Shown here: one piece after another, positions 24,695 to 33,890 of the stretch
Layout: the number at the start of each line of letters is the position of its first letter
Numbering within the stretch: the stretch's first letter is position 1
Assembly (NCBI GenBank): GCA_002205965.3
Contig: NADL03000743.1
Span: forward strand, 124,001-188,000
Direction: 5' to 3'
DNA: 64,000 bases
DNA from: Kappaphycus alvarezii
Lineage: Eukaryota > Rhodophyta > Florideophyceae > Gigartinales > Solieriaceae
Position numbers and translations under genes: made by a program
Notes under the pieces: generated by a model
What the model was told of the DNA's origin: nothing
Database searches by the model: none
What the model saw: the letters and a program-made list of their open reading frames with translations, nothing else

Positions 24695-25845
24695 ATGGAC
24701 AGCAAAGAAGAGAAATTGTCTGTGCCTAAGTTTGACAACAAGGACACAGAGAGTTTTCATCTTTGGAAACTTCGCTTTGAATCAATTCTAACGGCTAAGA
24801 ACTGTATTTTAATTTTAGATGGGACCGAACAAGGACCGGCTGAAGATGCAGAGAACTATGAAGAACTACTTAATTCTTACAATAAGCGCAAATCAAAGGC
24901 TCTTGCCATAATAGTCAAAGCACTTGGAGACAAGCCTCTAAAGTTCGTTCAAAAGCACTCGAAAGGTCCACAAGAAATGTGGAAACGCCTTTCAACTCGA
25001 TACGCGGGAAAGACAACAAGCAATAAATTAAGCTTACTCAATGAAGCATTTAGCAAAGTCCTCAGCTCTGACGAAAACATGACAGATCACATTGGGGTCT
25101 TAAAACGTGCTTTACGAAACTAAGCAATGACGGAATGCAGTTAAACGCACTTATGCAGGTTTCTATTTTACTTGCATAGATAAAAGACTGCCCGGACTAT
25201 GAGTCAACAGTCGGTGCCACCAGAAACATGGACGAGGACAAAACGACATGGGATGTAGTAAGCATGAGATTCAGAGATGAATACAAAGAGAAGCATCAAT
25301 CTGGAAATTTCGACAAAACAGACGAATTTTCATCTGCGGCATTCTCCAAGGGAAGGACACTTGCTTGTTTCCTCTGCGTAAAAAAAGGCCATAAATCAAG
25401 CGAATGTTACTCCAACCCGGATTCAAGAAATTGTAAAGGAAAATCAAAGTATAAGAAAGAAAACACAGCGAAAAGTAACAAACGAAAGCCTTTGCTAGCG
25501 CACGCAAGGTTATTAGCTTCACAACCGATCATAGCATCAACAAGAACAGAAGCAACACCCGTTCAGTGCAAGTTTATCGTATATAGCTGGGCAAGGCATC
25601 ACATGTGCTTTGACAAAAGAATGTTTTCCAATATTTGGGAAACACAAAATCAAGACATTACTATCGGTGACTATAGAACAGTCAAAAGCAATAACACAGG
25701 AAAAATTGACTTGAAGCTTAGGAATGACCACGACACTGAGGAAACATGGGTCCGTCTAACCGCTGTCTTCTACGTTCCTCAATTAGGCCTCAATCTGCTG
25801 TCAGTGCCAAGTCTTGATAATAGAAACATACACGTACGTATGTGA
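24695..25845 (+). pseudogene. copia Gag with CCHC zinc knuckle and protease
   Basis: The best start is the ATG at 24695 (MDSKEEKLSVPKFDN); the longer open frame begins inside the primer-binding site. The UBN2-type Gag core (FHLWKLRFESIL, then LLNEAFSKVLSSDENMTDHI) runs to about 25105, where loss of one A in the run 25102-25105 shifts frame and creates a false stop at 25123. An in-frame TAG follows near 25178. Gag then continues from 25228 (MRFRDEYKEKHQSG). The zinc knuckle CFLCVKKGHKSSEC (25366-25407) has all four ligands. At 25576-25605 the protease motif reads IVYSWARHHMC: the catalytic Asp of DSG is Tyr (25582-25584) and Gly is Trp, so the protease would be inactive. Confidence 0.93.
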
Positions 25846-26058
25846 AATGGAAAATGTTCCATTGATAAGGACGAATCTAATTACGATATATGAATTGCAC
25901 AAAAGCAACATGACGGGCTTTATTGGATTGAAGCAAAGCTCTTTAACAACAATACTTTGGTAAGGGCAAATGCTTTACAGCTGAACGATGATCCGTCAAA
26001 TAACGGGATCTAGAAAGATGAAAGAAACTTTAATAAGCGTGAATCACCGGAAACCATC

Positions 26059-27156
26059 GTGACATGGCATAAAAGAATGGGACATGTGGACAAAAACACA
26101 ATTAAGCAGATTCTAAATCGGAAAGAAGATTACGGTATCACTAAAGACACTAAGCTCGAAAGAGCAGACTGCGATGTTTTCATTGAAAAAGCAGACTGGA
26201 AGACCGCACAGACAAATCGTAACCAATACTATCAATTCATTGGGATATGTTATCTTTTCTCACATCTGTGGACCTATCCAACAAGAAAGTTGGGGCAAGG
26301 CTAAATATTTCTTGTTGTTCGTGGACGGAGCAAGCCTTCATACATGGGCATACTTAATACGTCGCAAGAATGAAACAGCTGACATGCTCAGAACATTTAT
26401 TCGAATGTTCAAGAAACAACATAAAAAATACTTACGCTGCATACAGACAATGGAACCGAGTTCCTAAATGGTACGATAACAATTTTGTTGAAGCAAGAAT
26501 GCATAGTAAACTTGATAACTGCTCCATATAACCCAGAATCCAACGGCATAGTTGAACGCATGAACAGGACGCCAATGGAAAGAGTCAGATCAATGCTGAA
26601 TCAAGCCAACCTGATCAAACAGTTCTGGGGAGAAGCACTACTCTCCTGTGTGTTCATCCAGAACGCCTGTCCACACAAAGGACTGAATGGGCTCTCACCT
26701 CACGAACTCTTGCACAACAGTCCGCCAACTCTAGATGGAATAAAAACGTTCGGCTACTGTGCGTTCTTTTATACTACAGCAACAAAACGCAGAAAGCGGG
26801 ACCACAAAGCCGTACCAATGATACTAATGGGATCTGGGCTTGGAGCTGTTCTGCGAGTGTTCTATCCTAAAAACCAGAAACTAATTCGCACAAGACACGC
26901 CAAATACGACGAAAGCGTTTTCACTGGATATCCAGAAATACGCCAAACTGTCAATATTAATGCACTTAACAAAACAGCTGAAAAAGAAATTCAAAATAAG
27001 CATCACGATGAACATATTGAAGATAGCAACTCAGACACTATCACAGATAACGACTTTGAGGATGAAAAAAGTCCGGAGCAAGACAGTCAACCAACACCTG
27101 AACAAATACAGGACATGTTAACGTACAAGCCAGCACCGCTACGAAAAAGTGCCTGA
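26059..27156 (+). pseudogene. copia integrase (gag-pre-integrase zinc finger, rve core, C-terminal part)
   Basis: It begins with the HKRMGHVDKNTIKQI part of the HHCC finger. A one-base loss in the A run 26186-26190 moves the frame. The core then reads IFSHICGPIQQESWGK, where the first catalytic Asp is His (26261-26263). A second one-base loss in A6 at 26423-26428 moves the frame again just before the intact second Asp (HTDNGTEF, GAC 26446-26448). The long frame 26485-27156 carries the catalytic Glu in NGIVERMNRT (GAA 26554-26556), then the PTLDGIKTFGYCAFF region and an acidic linker. A TGA after APLRKSA interrupts the join to RT. The mutated first Asp makes it catalytically dead. Confidence 0.93.
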
Positions 27157-28940
27157 ATTCGACAGCAGGCTTCTACTAACATCACTAGATCAGCTAACCC
27201 GGATGAGCCAACCTTAAAAGAAGCTCTTGCATCACCTCAAAGGGCAGAATGGAACATAGCCATTCAAAAGGAACTTAGTGAACTTGAAAATCGCGTAACT
27301 TGGGAATTGGTTCCGAGACCAGTGGGAGAAAATAGTCTACCTTGCAAACTAGCACTCAAATCAAAAGGCACCCAGACAACACCATCGATAAGTAAGAAGC
27401 TCGTTTGGTCGCCCTTGGATGCAGACAAACAAAGTCTGACTACGAAAAAAATTTCTCTCCAGTCATAGACTCTACGACTATACGCTTTGTCTAGGAATTA
27501 CGGCTCTTGAAAAGGCCATGATTCATCATTTTGATGTGAATAGTGCTTTCCTCTATGAAACCCTCAAGGAACGAATTGATATGAAGCAACCAAGAGGTTT
27601 CGAAAATCCGAACGAGCCGCAACATGTTTGCCGACTCATTAAGAGTATATACGGTCTAAAACAAGCTGGCCGGGTATGGTATCAACTATTTAGAGATAAA
27701 CTGATTGAAATGGGCTTCACACCTCTCAAATACGCAGAAAGTGGTTAATCAAGCAAAACTACGGTACCAAAACAATAGTTTTGGCCTACGTCGACGACAT
27801 ACTTGTCGTCACTAAGTCTGAGACCACACTGGCAGCAGTCAAAACTGGACTGGAGAAATCATTCAAATTAACGTAAGTTGGCCCGTTAATAGTTTTCGTG
27901 GAGTCAAAGTCCATCGCGTGGACAACAATTTCTTCTTGTCACAAGAGGGATATATACACAAGGTACTACAATTCTTCCCATGGCTGAGTGCCGCTCTTTC
28001 CGTACACAAATGGACCCAGGCAGTAAAATCGCACTCACTGAAAAGAAAGAACGGACCTACTCTGAAGCTGCAGAAATGGAAAATATTCCATATCGCGAAG
28101 CAATTGGCGATCTACTTTACTTAAGCACCCAAACGAGACCAGAAATTGCTATAGCAGTCAATGTTTTAAGGAGACATGTAAGCCAACCTCGACCCATACA
28201 TTGGAGTGGGGTCAAACGCATTTTTAGATATTTATGTGGCACTAAGTCACACGGCATTCTCATTAATGCTCAGACTGATGCTCTGAGCGCACATGCTGAT
28301 TCATACAGGGCTGGAGGGGCTGATCGTGTGTCGGTAACTGGCAATGTCGTGCTGTTTGGGGGTACTCCTATCCTTTTGCGCAGTTCCAAACAATCATGCG
28401 TCACGCTCTCTTCTACAGAAGCTGAGTATATGAGCCTATCAACAGTGGCCAAGATATTCAATGGCTTCGTAATCTATCGTCCGAACTGGGGTACACGCAA
28501 AATAACGGGACCCAGTGTTTCAAGACAATAGTGGATCTCTTGCCTGGGCGACTGACATATCCAACTTTAAGCGAAACAAGCATATCAATGCCTTTTGCAC
28601 CATGTGTGAGAACTTGTTGACAAAGAAATAATCAAGATCCATAAAATTCTAATTGAACAGATGCTGGCAGACGGCCTTACAAAGCCACTATTAGGTCCAA
28701 AATTCTGCACGTTTCGCAACCGATTAAACGTTTGCGAACCTAATATCGCACCGAGTGGGATGGTGGCAAAGGCAATGACAGCATCATTAAGAATACCAAA
28801 GTACCGAGATCCATTCATCGCAGAAAAGGCTGACGAATTCATCACACCTAGCGACAATGAAGCAAACCCAATTAGCAACATTTCGAATGTGACAAAATCA
28901 AATAATGGGCACGTACCCATTGTAGATCTGACTGAATAAT
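27157..28940 (+). pseudogene. copia reverse transcriptase and RNase H
   Basis: The RT (RVT_2 type) starts with TLKEALASPQRAEWNIAI near 27210. After frame changes, including one in the A run 27363-27366, it continues at 27518 with FDVNSAFLYETLKERIDMKQ and SIYGLKQAGRVWYQLF. The palm box YVDD is intact (27787-27798). RNase H follows at 27980-28531 with TRPEIAIAVNVLRRHVS, VTGNVVLFGGTPIL and STEAEYMSLSTVAK; the usual D-A-D-W-A-G strand is altered to HADSYRAG. The C-terminal frame 28661-28939 reads MLADGLTKPLLGPKF and ends in a hydrophilic tail. Many substitutions and stops are present; together with protease and integrase changes they argue for trans-mobilised or dead status. Confidence 0.92.
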
Positions 28941-28946
28941 CGAGTC

Positions 28947-28961
28947 AAGATTCAGGAGGGG
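28947..28961 (+). promoter_or_regulatory. Polypurine tract
   Basis: AAGATTCAGGAGGGG directly abuts the right LTR. A purine run here is the plus-strand priming site of LTR retrotransposons. Confidence 0.85.
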
Positions 28962-29211
28962 TGTTGGACATTGGATCATCGAGACGAATATTGACTCACT
29001 TAGAATTGTATTGACGTTCATTGATATTTTATTTGAATCAACTGTATTGTACTTTTGTAATTAACGGTCGTAGGAATCGGTATATAAGCCAAAGGTTTTG
29101 TAAGTGAATTTAGCCATCGACCTCAAAAAAAATAAAATGTATGCATCTGATCCCGATCTACTGACAAACAAGAGATAGACTCGCAAAACAATCCAAATCT
29201 GTTTTCTATTA
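28962..29211 (+). repeat. Right (3') LTR of the young copia
   Basis: 250 bp, the same length as the left LTR, with seven substitutions and no indels. It starts TGTTGGACATTGG and ends TTTTCTATTA, the terminal CA having become TA. The duplication GGTGC follows at 29212-29216. Confidence 0.97.
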
Positions 29212-29256
29212 GGTGCCACTGGCCTCGCTGTCCGGTCAGCGAATAATCTGCCTAAA

Positions 29257-29930
29257 CGGGGGAAAATTGGGGTGCTTTACTGATTAGAGATGTAAGACGG
29301 CTATTTTCCGAGACCAGTGGGGCAGGTCTGTAACTTAGAGAGTCAGAAAAGGAGGCGGAGTTTGGCGGGACGACCTCACAAGACTAGTGTGAGGACAGCG
29401 GCAAGGCATGTGCGTTGGACGAAACCGTCACCGCAGCGCGTCTTTGTATAAGGATAGATCGCACCTTATCGAAGGTCTCCATGTCTCACACGGCGACGTG
29501 CCTAGCCAAGTCTGTTAGCAACGCGAATGCGTCCGGCTGCCACCCGCCAAGAGTGGATATCGACACTGGAATCAGTCGGGACCTGGCATGCGTGGTGACA
29601 AAATCTTGATACCTCTTGAACTTTGACGCTTTCGCGGCGTTCAGAGATGTCAAAGGGTTGAAACAACGGGGCCGTGTGTTTGAGGGAGCAAGTGGATTGA
29701 CGAATGTAACATCGAAATTGTCTGTCCCTCCGGTGCTCCCTATAGCCCTTATGTTTGGCCTCGTGCGGTGTTGGCCATTGGGAGAGGGCTCCATTTACGT
29801 GTACTAAGTCCGATGTGAGGACCGTGACATGGCAGTCGCGACGATCGATTCGCTCTCTGTCTTGCAGGCAGTGCATAGGATGGTCACCGAAGATGTCCAA
29901 GATTTCCGAGCAGTTGCTCCTGGGCACGGG
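29257..29930 (-). mobile_element. LINE 3' end: post-RT C-terminal domain and 3' tail
   Basis: On the minus strand, frames 29927-29502 and 29794-29486 read LDIFGDHPMHCLQDRERIDR (a GDHA-x-x-C type zinc-finger region found after RT in several LINE clades). They then read DVTFVNPLAPSNTRPRCF, and finally PVSISTLGGWQPDAF. The same C-terminal module recurs at 33895-34600. This kind of 'DVT-x-x-x-PL' plus 'P-x-x-x-x-T-x-G-G-W' ending is known in retrotransposon polyproteins and may be a nuclease-like fold (inference). The copy ends at its 3' side with AATCAGTAAAGCACCCCAA and a C run (29286-29257), a tail shared with other units here. It is strongly 5'-truncated. Confidence 0.75.
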
Positions 29931-29974
29931 GTGTTGGGGGCGAAGAGTGGTATCTGGTAATAGTATTGGAACCA

Positions 29975-30022
29975 GGGGGAAAGGTTTGGGTGTTTTAGGA
30001 AGATATATCCGACTTATCCCAT
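29975..30022 (-). repeat. Short retroposed tail unit (minus)
   Basis: The reverse complement reads TCGGATATATCTTCC, then TAAAACACCCAAACCTTTCC, i.e. the 50-bp unit at 30944-30992 with CAAGAGT-type bases missing in the middle. Possible 5-bp flanking repeat CCTGG on both sides is weak. Confidence 0.6.
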
Positions 30023-30077
30023 GGTTTTCCAGGCAACCGCAATCAACTCAAAAAGGCTATATCGACACAGTAATGGG

Positions 30078-30110
30078 GCTTCCAAGAGTAAAACACCCAA
30101 ACGTTTTCGC
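30078..30110 (+). repeat. Short retroposed tail unit (plus), partial
   Basis: Reads CTTCCAAGAGTAAAACACCC then AAACG. It is the 3' two thirds of the 50-bp unit, lacking the CGGATATAT head. It forms an inverted pair with 29975-30022. No target duplication was identified. Confidence 0.6.
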
Positions 30111-30933
30111 TCTTCTGTCTCCATGATGCCATAGCTGTAGAAGGAGCTGCCCTACCTCTCTGTCGCCATCCTCGTTAGAGGTCAGCAATCTTGTACTCTT
30201 AGGACGACGGGGTGCAGGACTAGGTTCAAGGGCAGTCCTGCCAGGTTGTCGCCCTGTCCTGAAACAGTCAACCACACGAGGAGATAAGCAGCTGACGCAC
30301 GCTGAGCAAAACGACATTAATGTGAGCAGGGTAACAAGGCTCGCCAAAGAAGGCGCATACGGCGAAGCAGGCCACGCCCTAAACTCCGAGTTAATATAAG
30401 AGCTGTACGAGTGAGTTCATCCGGTCACTGTACGGCTTCTTAGTGGCCTTGAACAGCATTTCACCTCAGCTACTGCTGCGCAACTGGCGGGGGACACCAC
30501 AGCTGTTACCGCAGGGTCAATATGGATAGATCTGCTTTTCTGGGCTCTCCAATTTGAAATGATTCGCTCAGCAGTCGCCAATCCATTATCATTTTCCACA
30601 ATTGGCTAGGTTTGACGCGCGAAGAGCTGAACTTAGAGCTGTATGATTTCGGTGCGTCATGCTCATTGCGAGGTACCTATGTGATACACTGCGTTAATTC
30701 CCTAACTATAGGCACAGGTCATTATACACGGCGAGGTGCGACTGGTGCAGATATCGTTTCTTTTTAAGCGGTAAAGGAGATTTGTAGCAAAAGTGCGAGA
30801 AATTTTGTTTTGATTCACTTACGAAGTGTCCACACTGAAGGGCGATCAGAAATTGACCGACTCCGTATGACAAACTCTGGCGTGTCACGCTATCAGGGCA
30901 ACATTGAAAGCTGGGTGGCCGGAACTTAATGCA
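30111..30933. other. Unassigned stretch
   Basis: Minus frames at 30057-30347 and 30417-30599 have protein-like Ser/Pro/Arg and Ala-rich composition. They may be 5' (zinc-finger/linker) parts of the same LINE family, but no motif confirms that. Confidence 0.35.
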
Positions 30934-31002
30934 CTCTGTTTTGGGATAGACCGGATATATCTTCCAAGAGTAAAACACCCAAACCTTTCTCTCTCTGTTT
31001 TG
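30934..31002 (+). mobile_element. Minimal 49-bp retroposed unit with 10-bp target duplication
   Basis: CTCTGTTTTG occurs at 30934-30943 and again at 30993-31002, flanking a 49-bp insert. The insert reads GGATAGACCGGATATATC, CTTCCAAGAGTAAAACACCC, then AAACCTTTCTCT. It is almost identical to the 50-bp insert at 34166-34215, which has different flanks and its own duplication. A direct flanking repeat of this length plus a conserved 3' tail is the signature of target-primed insertion, here of an unusually tiny unit. Confidence 0.85.
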
Positions 31003-31921
31003 AATGCATGACGAGTCAAAAAGTCGATGAAAACACGTCCTGGAGGCAGATGCACTGTATCATATCATGCCTAAACTCAAGAGCCGCCCGTCGTCAAAAA
31101 AGTGCTTCCAATCATCTGCACAACAGAAGTTATCTTCAGTATCTCGCCGTGCTTTGTCTCTCACATCACCTGATGCGTGAGTGACCCTGCTTGGTTTAGT
31201 GAACATCTAATAAAAGCGTTTGTTTGTTGTTATCTAGGTAGTTCACTTGGCGCATGTGGCGCACAGTCAGGGCAAGACAAGAAAGCTTGGAGCGAATCAC
31301 TGTGCTGTGTTGCTGCTGATGTCAGCCGTTGTATTTCGGAAAAAAATTGTGCCATACTGTCACGTACTGCACTGAATTTATATGAGCAGGAACTCCGTCA
31401 GCACGGTAGTACCAGGTTACCAATTTGTCAAAGAATTGATTTCAACTACTTTTTGAAATCATTCTATTCAGAGGCACTGAAGGCCCATGGGTGCAAAGGA
31501 TCTACAATACTGTACAGTGTATGATGTGCACAGTCCATCCAGTCCCTTTCGTTGGTTGACTATTCTTTAGGAACGAGCCACGGCCAAAAATCAAGTCAGC
31601 CGCATCAGTAGATGGACCTGGACGTTGATTTACATTTGGAAAAAGGGATCGCGAATGTGTTTTTCTGAATCTGAACTATTCACTGCGCAGTCGTTAGGCA
31701 GTTGAACTCGCAGTTTTGAACGGTGGCTGGCGCAGTTGTGTCACGTGACTGGGTGGAAAGGTGTTGCAAACTCGAATGTCCCACTGGGAGAGATATTCAA
31801 AATTCTTTTCAGAGAGTACGCATTGGTCGCTCTCGGAGACCGAGTAGCCTAGTAGATTGTCCCGATCGAGTGAAGCAGTTGCATTCTTTCGGTACCAATG
31901 TGTTGATATTTTGAGAAACCG
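31003..31921. other. Unassigned stretch with an open frame of 115 codons
   Basis: A plus-strand frame runs 31177-31524 from a GTG, with no ATG near its start. It is Cys- and Ser-containing (CCYLGSSLGACGAQSGQ region) and ends in a Gly-Cys-Lys region. It has no recognised domain; it could be an exon or chance. Nothing else is supportable here. Confidence 0.3.
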
Positions 31922-32038
31922 TTGAGAATTTAGGGAAAATTAAGAGGTACTACCGATCACCCTCCAAGATATTCCGGGCCTCAACAGACCATATCTTTCA
32001 AACACTTAAGCACCTCACATTCCCACTCATTGAGAATT
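31922..32038 (+). mobile_element. 99-bp retroposed tail unit with 9-bp target duplication
   Basis: TTGAGAATT is present at 31922-31930 and 32030-32038. The 99-bp insert contains CCCTCCAAGATATTCCGGGC, then CATATCTTTCAAACACTTAA, then GCACCTCACATTCCCACTC. It aligns over its 3' 68 bp with the insert at 61290-61358 and with the minus-strand copy near 33815-33885. Confidence 0.85.
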
Positions 32039-32236
32039 GGCAGTGGAAGAATGATACTAGTAGGAATTTAGAAGGTGGCCTGTGTGAACGCTAGTTTGTA
32101 CGTGGCCCATATTGCAGTTTCTAATCAGTTGCTTTGAAAATTCGTGCAGTACGGTCTAGCGTTGTAATGTGCGGCATGTAATATTATTCCATCAGTGAAT
32201 GCTCTTTCCGGGAATTTATGCCCTCCATTATTGCTG

Positions 32237-32319
32237 AAATAATCCGTAATGCCCACAGGGACTTGTATCAATTCGGACGGAAGGAAAAAAACATCCAGAT
32301 TACAGATTACGGATTATTT
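32237..32319. repeat. Small inverted repeat, 14-bp perfect arms, 83 bp overall
   Basis: AAATAATCCGTAAT (32237-32250) is the exact reverse complement of 32306-32319. The interior is 55 bp. Size and structure are MITE-like, but no target duplication is clear. Confidence 0.7.
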
Positions 32320-32343
32320 TAAGACCACCCAATACACAGACCT

Positions 32344-32410
32344 GCCCTCCGTGTCGAGTAAGTACCCGTCCTACATACATATCTAATCAATAAAACACCC
32401 CAAATTTCCG
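32344..32410 (+). repeat. LINE-like 3' tail, orphan
   Basis: CTAATCAATAAAACACCCC followed by AAATTTCCGCCCG matches, in plus orientation, the minus-strand LINE ends at 29257-29286 and 33895-33925 (AATCAGTAAAGCACCCCAA). The upstream boundary is not defined. Confidence 0.6.
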
Positions 32411-32770
32411 CCCGTTCACGTAGCCGATGCCTTTGTACACCTTAGCCCGTAAACCCGGATCATTCACTTGGCCTTAACGGCCATGACTCAGCGCTGCTAA
32501 CGATGTACTAACAGTTCAGCTGACTGCCTAAGATGCGGTTAGAGTTAATACAATGACGGTATCTCGATCGTCTCACCATCCCTGTCGCAATGTAATCCTT
32601 TTTCGCCAACGTATTTTTAGTATTTCAGTGCTGTGTCGTGCACAGGATATCTCGCCATAACATCGAGTCAAGTATTGAGTAAAGCGCCGTACAGTACAAC
32701 ACAAATTGTACTCAATACAATTCCACAATTCCAAACAGTTCTGTACATCTGGACATAGTCAACTACACGC

Positions 32771-32819
32771 TTGAATATCGGGCCAAACCCAAATTATTTG
32801 GTTTTGGCCCGATATTCAA
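32771..32819. repeat. Hairpin, 23-bp arms with 3-bp loop
   Basis: Left arm TTGAATATCGGGCCAAA... (32771-32793) and right arm 32797-32819 are reverse complements with one mismatch. The loop is TTA. A related shorter hairpin built on GGGCCAAAAA lies at 32900-32921. Confidence 0.9.
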
Positions 32820-32899
32820 TACTAATTGCCACTGTATTACCTGATGACGACGCAAATTAGTGCAAACTAGTCAGGGGCTGAAATAATATTGCTTTATTC

Positions 32900-32921
32900 G
32901 GGCCAAAAATGTTTTTGGCCC
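32900..32921. repeat. Hairpin, 10-bp perfect arms
   Basis: GGGCCAAAAA, loop TG, TTTTTGGCCC. It shares the GGGCCAAA core with the larger hairpin 100 bp to the left, suggesting the same foldback family. Confidence 0.8.
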
Positions 32922-33157
32922 AGTTTTTGTACTGCATGTAATGCAATGTTTTAAAACCTTTGGCATAATGATCTACTGTCCAGCGCTGTTCCTCATCTCC
33001 ATTGGCCAATTACTGCATGTACAGTACGTACAAAATTGAGTTCGTGATGCCTGGTATATTTTAAAAATATTCACAACGAATTGGCCGAAAAGAGGTGCTT
33101 TTGATCAAAATAAAGTCGGCACAGTACTTTGAAATTAGTAAAATTGTGAAGTGCACA

Positions 33158-33190
33158 ACAGTACATTACTGTACATACTGTACTGCACAG
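33158..33190. repeat. GTAC/TACTG palindromic microrepeat cluster
   Basis: Overlapping ACAGTACATTACTGTAC and ATACTGTACTGCACAG strings. This is one of many dispersed clusters of CTGTACAGTAC-like words between 31 and 61 kb. Confidence 0.6.
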
Positions 33191-33440
33191 TCTGGGGTTT
33201 CCATCACCCGAACTGCGTAGAGCAGTATCCCGTGTATACTAATGATTATACTAATGCCATACAGTGAACAAGTGTTTCATGCCTAGAAGAACACGTGCCG
33301 CATCCAACCTGGTAATAAACCTCGCTTTACGGTAAGGCTTGCACTCTACATGGTTGAAACCATTGAATAAATGATGAAGGAGCTCACCCTTTCTAGAGTA
33401 GAAAAAATTCCAAACAAGAACGTGATAGTGTCACGCCGGC

Positions 33441-33600
33441 ACGCGGCATGCCTGCTCGCCGGCATTGAGCCGGCCCTGTAAGGAAGGTCATGTACTGTAG
33501 TGTTACCCATAAGCGACGACTAATCCCGCATAACGCATTAGCCGCATGGATATAACCGACCACATCTTCCATGCATTAAAATAACCCAAAAATTTCCCCG
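33441..33600 (+). repeat. SINE-like dispersed repeat, copy B
   Basis: Same orientation as copy A at 3853-4010 and the same block order, with about 75-80% identity by eye. It ends CATTAAAATAACCCAAAAA then TTTCCCCG, the shared retroposon tail. The head palindrome CGCCGGCATTGAGCCGG is conserved, which suggests a structured RNA. Confidence 0.7.
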
Positions 33601-33811
33601 AGGCCATATTGCAGTCAATTAACTTAAAACTAGTCCGTTCCCCCTCGACGTCGCCCTTGACAACATCTCTTGTTCTCTTCAAGTCCCCGCGTCATTCCAT
33701 AGCACTGGCCGAAACGTTTTACGTATTTGTCCGTATCACCTCATCTGTCGCCCTCAAAGCAGCCATCGAAAGAATCTGCAGAGTGGCATCCAGAGCCACA
33801 AGAACATGGCA

Positions 33812-33890
33812 GGGGGGGGCGAATGTGGGGTTGGGGTGCCCAAATATTTGAAAGATATGGTAGGTTGTGGCACGTAATATCCTAGAGGGG
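33812..33890 (-). repeat. Retroposed tail unit (minus)
   Basis: The reverse complement reads CCTCTAGGATATTACGTGCC, then ACCATATCTTTCAAATATT, then GGGCACCCCAACCCCACATT and a C run. It is homologous to 31931-32029 and 61290-61358. It abuts the 3' end of the LINE at 33895, so one may have used the other's end as target. No clean target duplication was identified. Confidence 0.7.

Larger units (their letters stand above)
24391..29211 (+). mobile_element. Complete-length young Ty1/copia LTR retrotransposon
   Basis: A 4821-bp element bounded by two 250-bp LTRs, with GGTGC target duplications, a primer-binding site after the left LTR and a polypurine tract before the right LTR. Inside, gag, zinc knuckle, protease, integrase, reverse transcriptase and RNase H occur in copia order on the plus strand. 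I count 7 LTR differences in 250 (about 97% identity), so insertion is fairly recent. The coding region is nevertheless interrupted. Four polarisable frameshifts are single-base losses in A runs, and there are also genuine substitutions at the protease and first integrase active-site residues plus in-frame stops. As it stands it could not encode its own proteins. Confidence 0.97.

Noticed and set aside
29971-30030. CCTGG flanking repeat as a target duplication of the minus-strand tail unit
   Set aside because: Only 5 bp and not at a clean boundary; could be chance.
31177-31524. 115-codon plus-strand frame
   Set aside because: Starts from a GTG with no nearby ATG, no motif and no context; not called as a gene.
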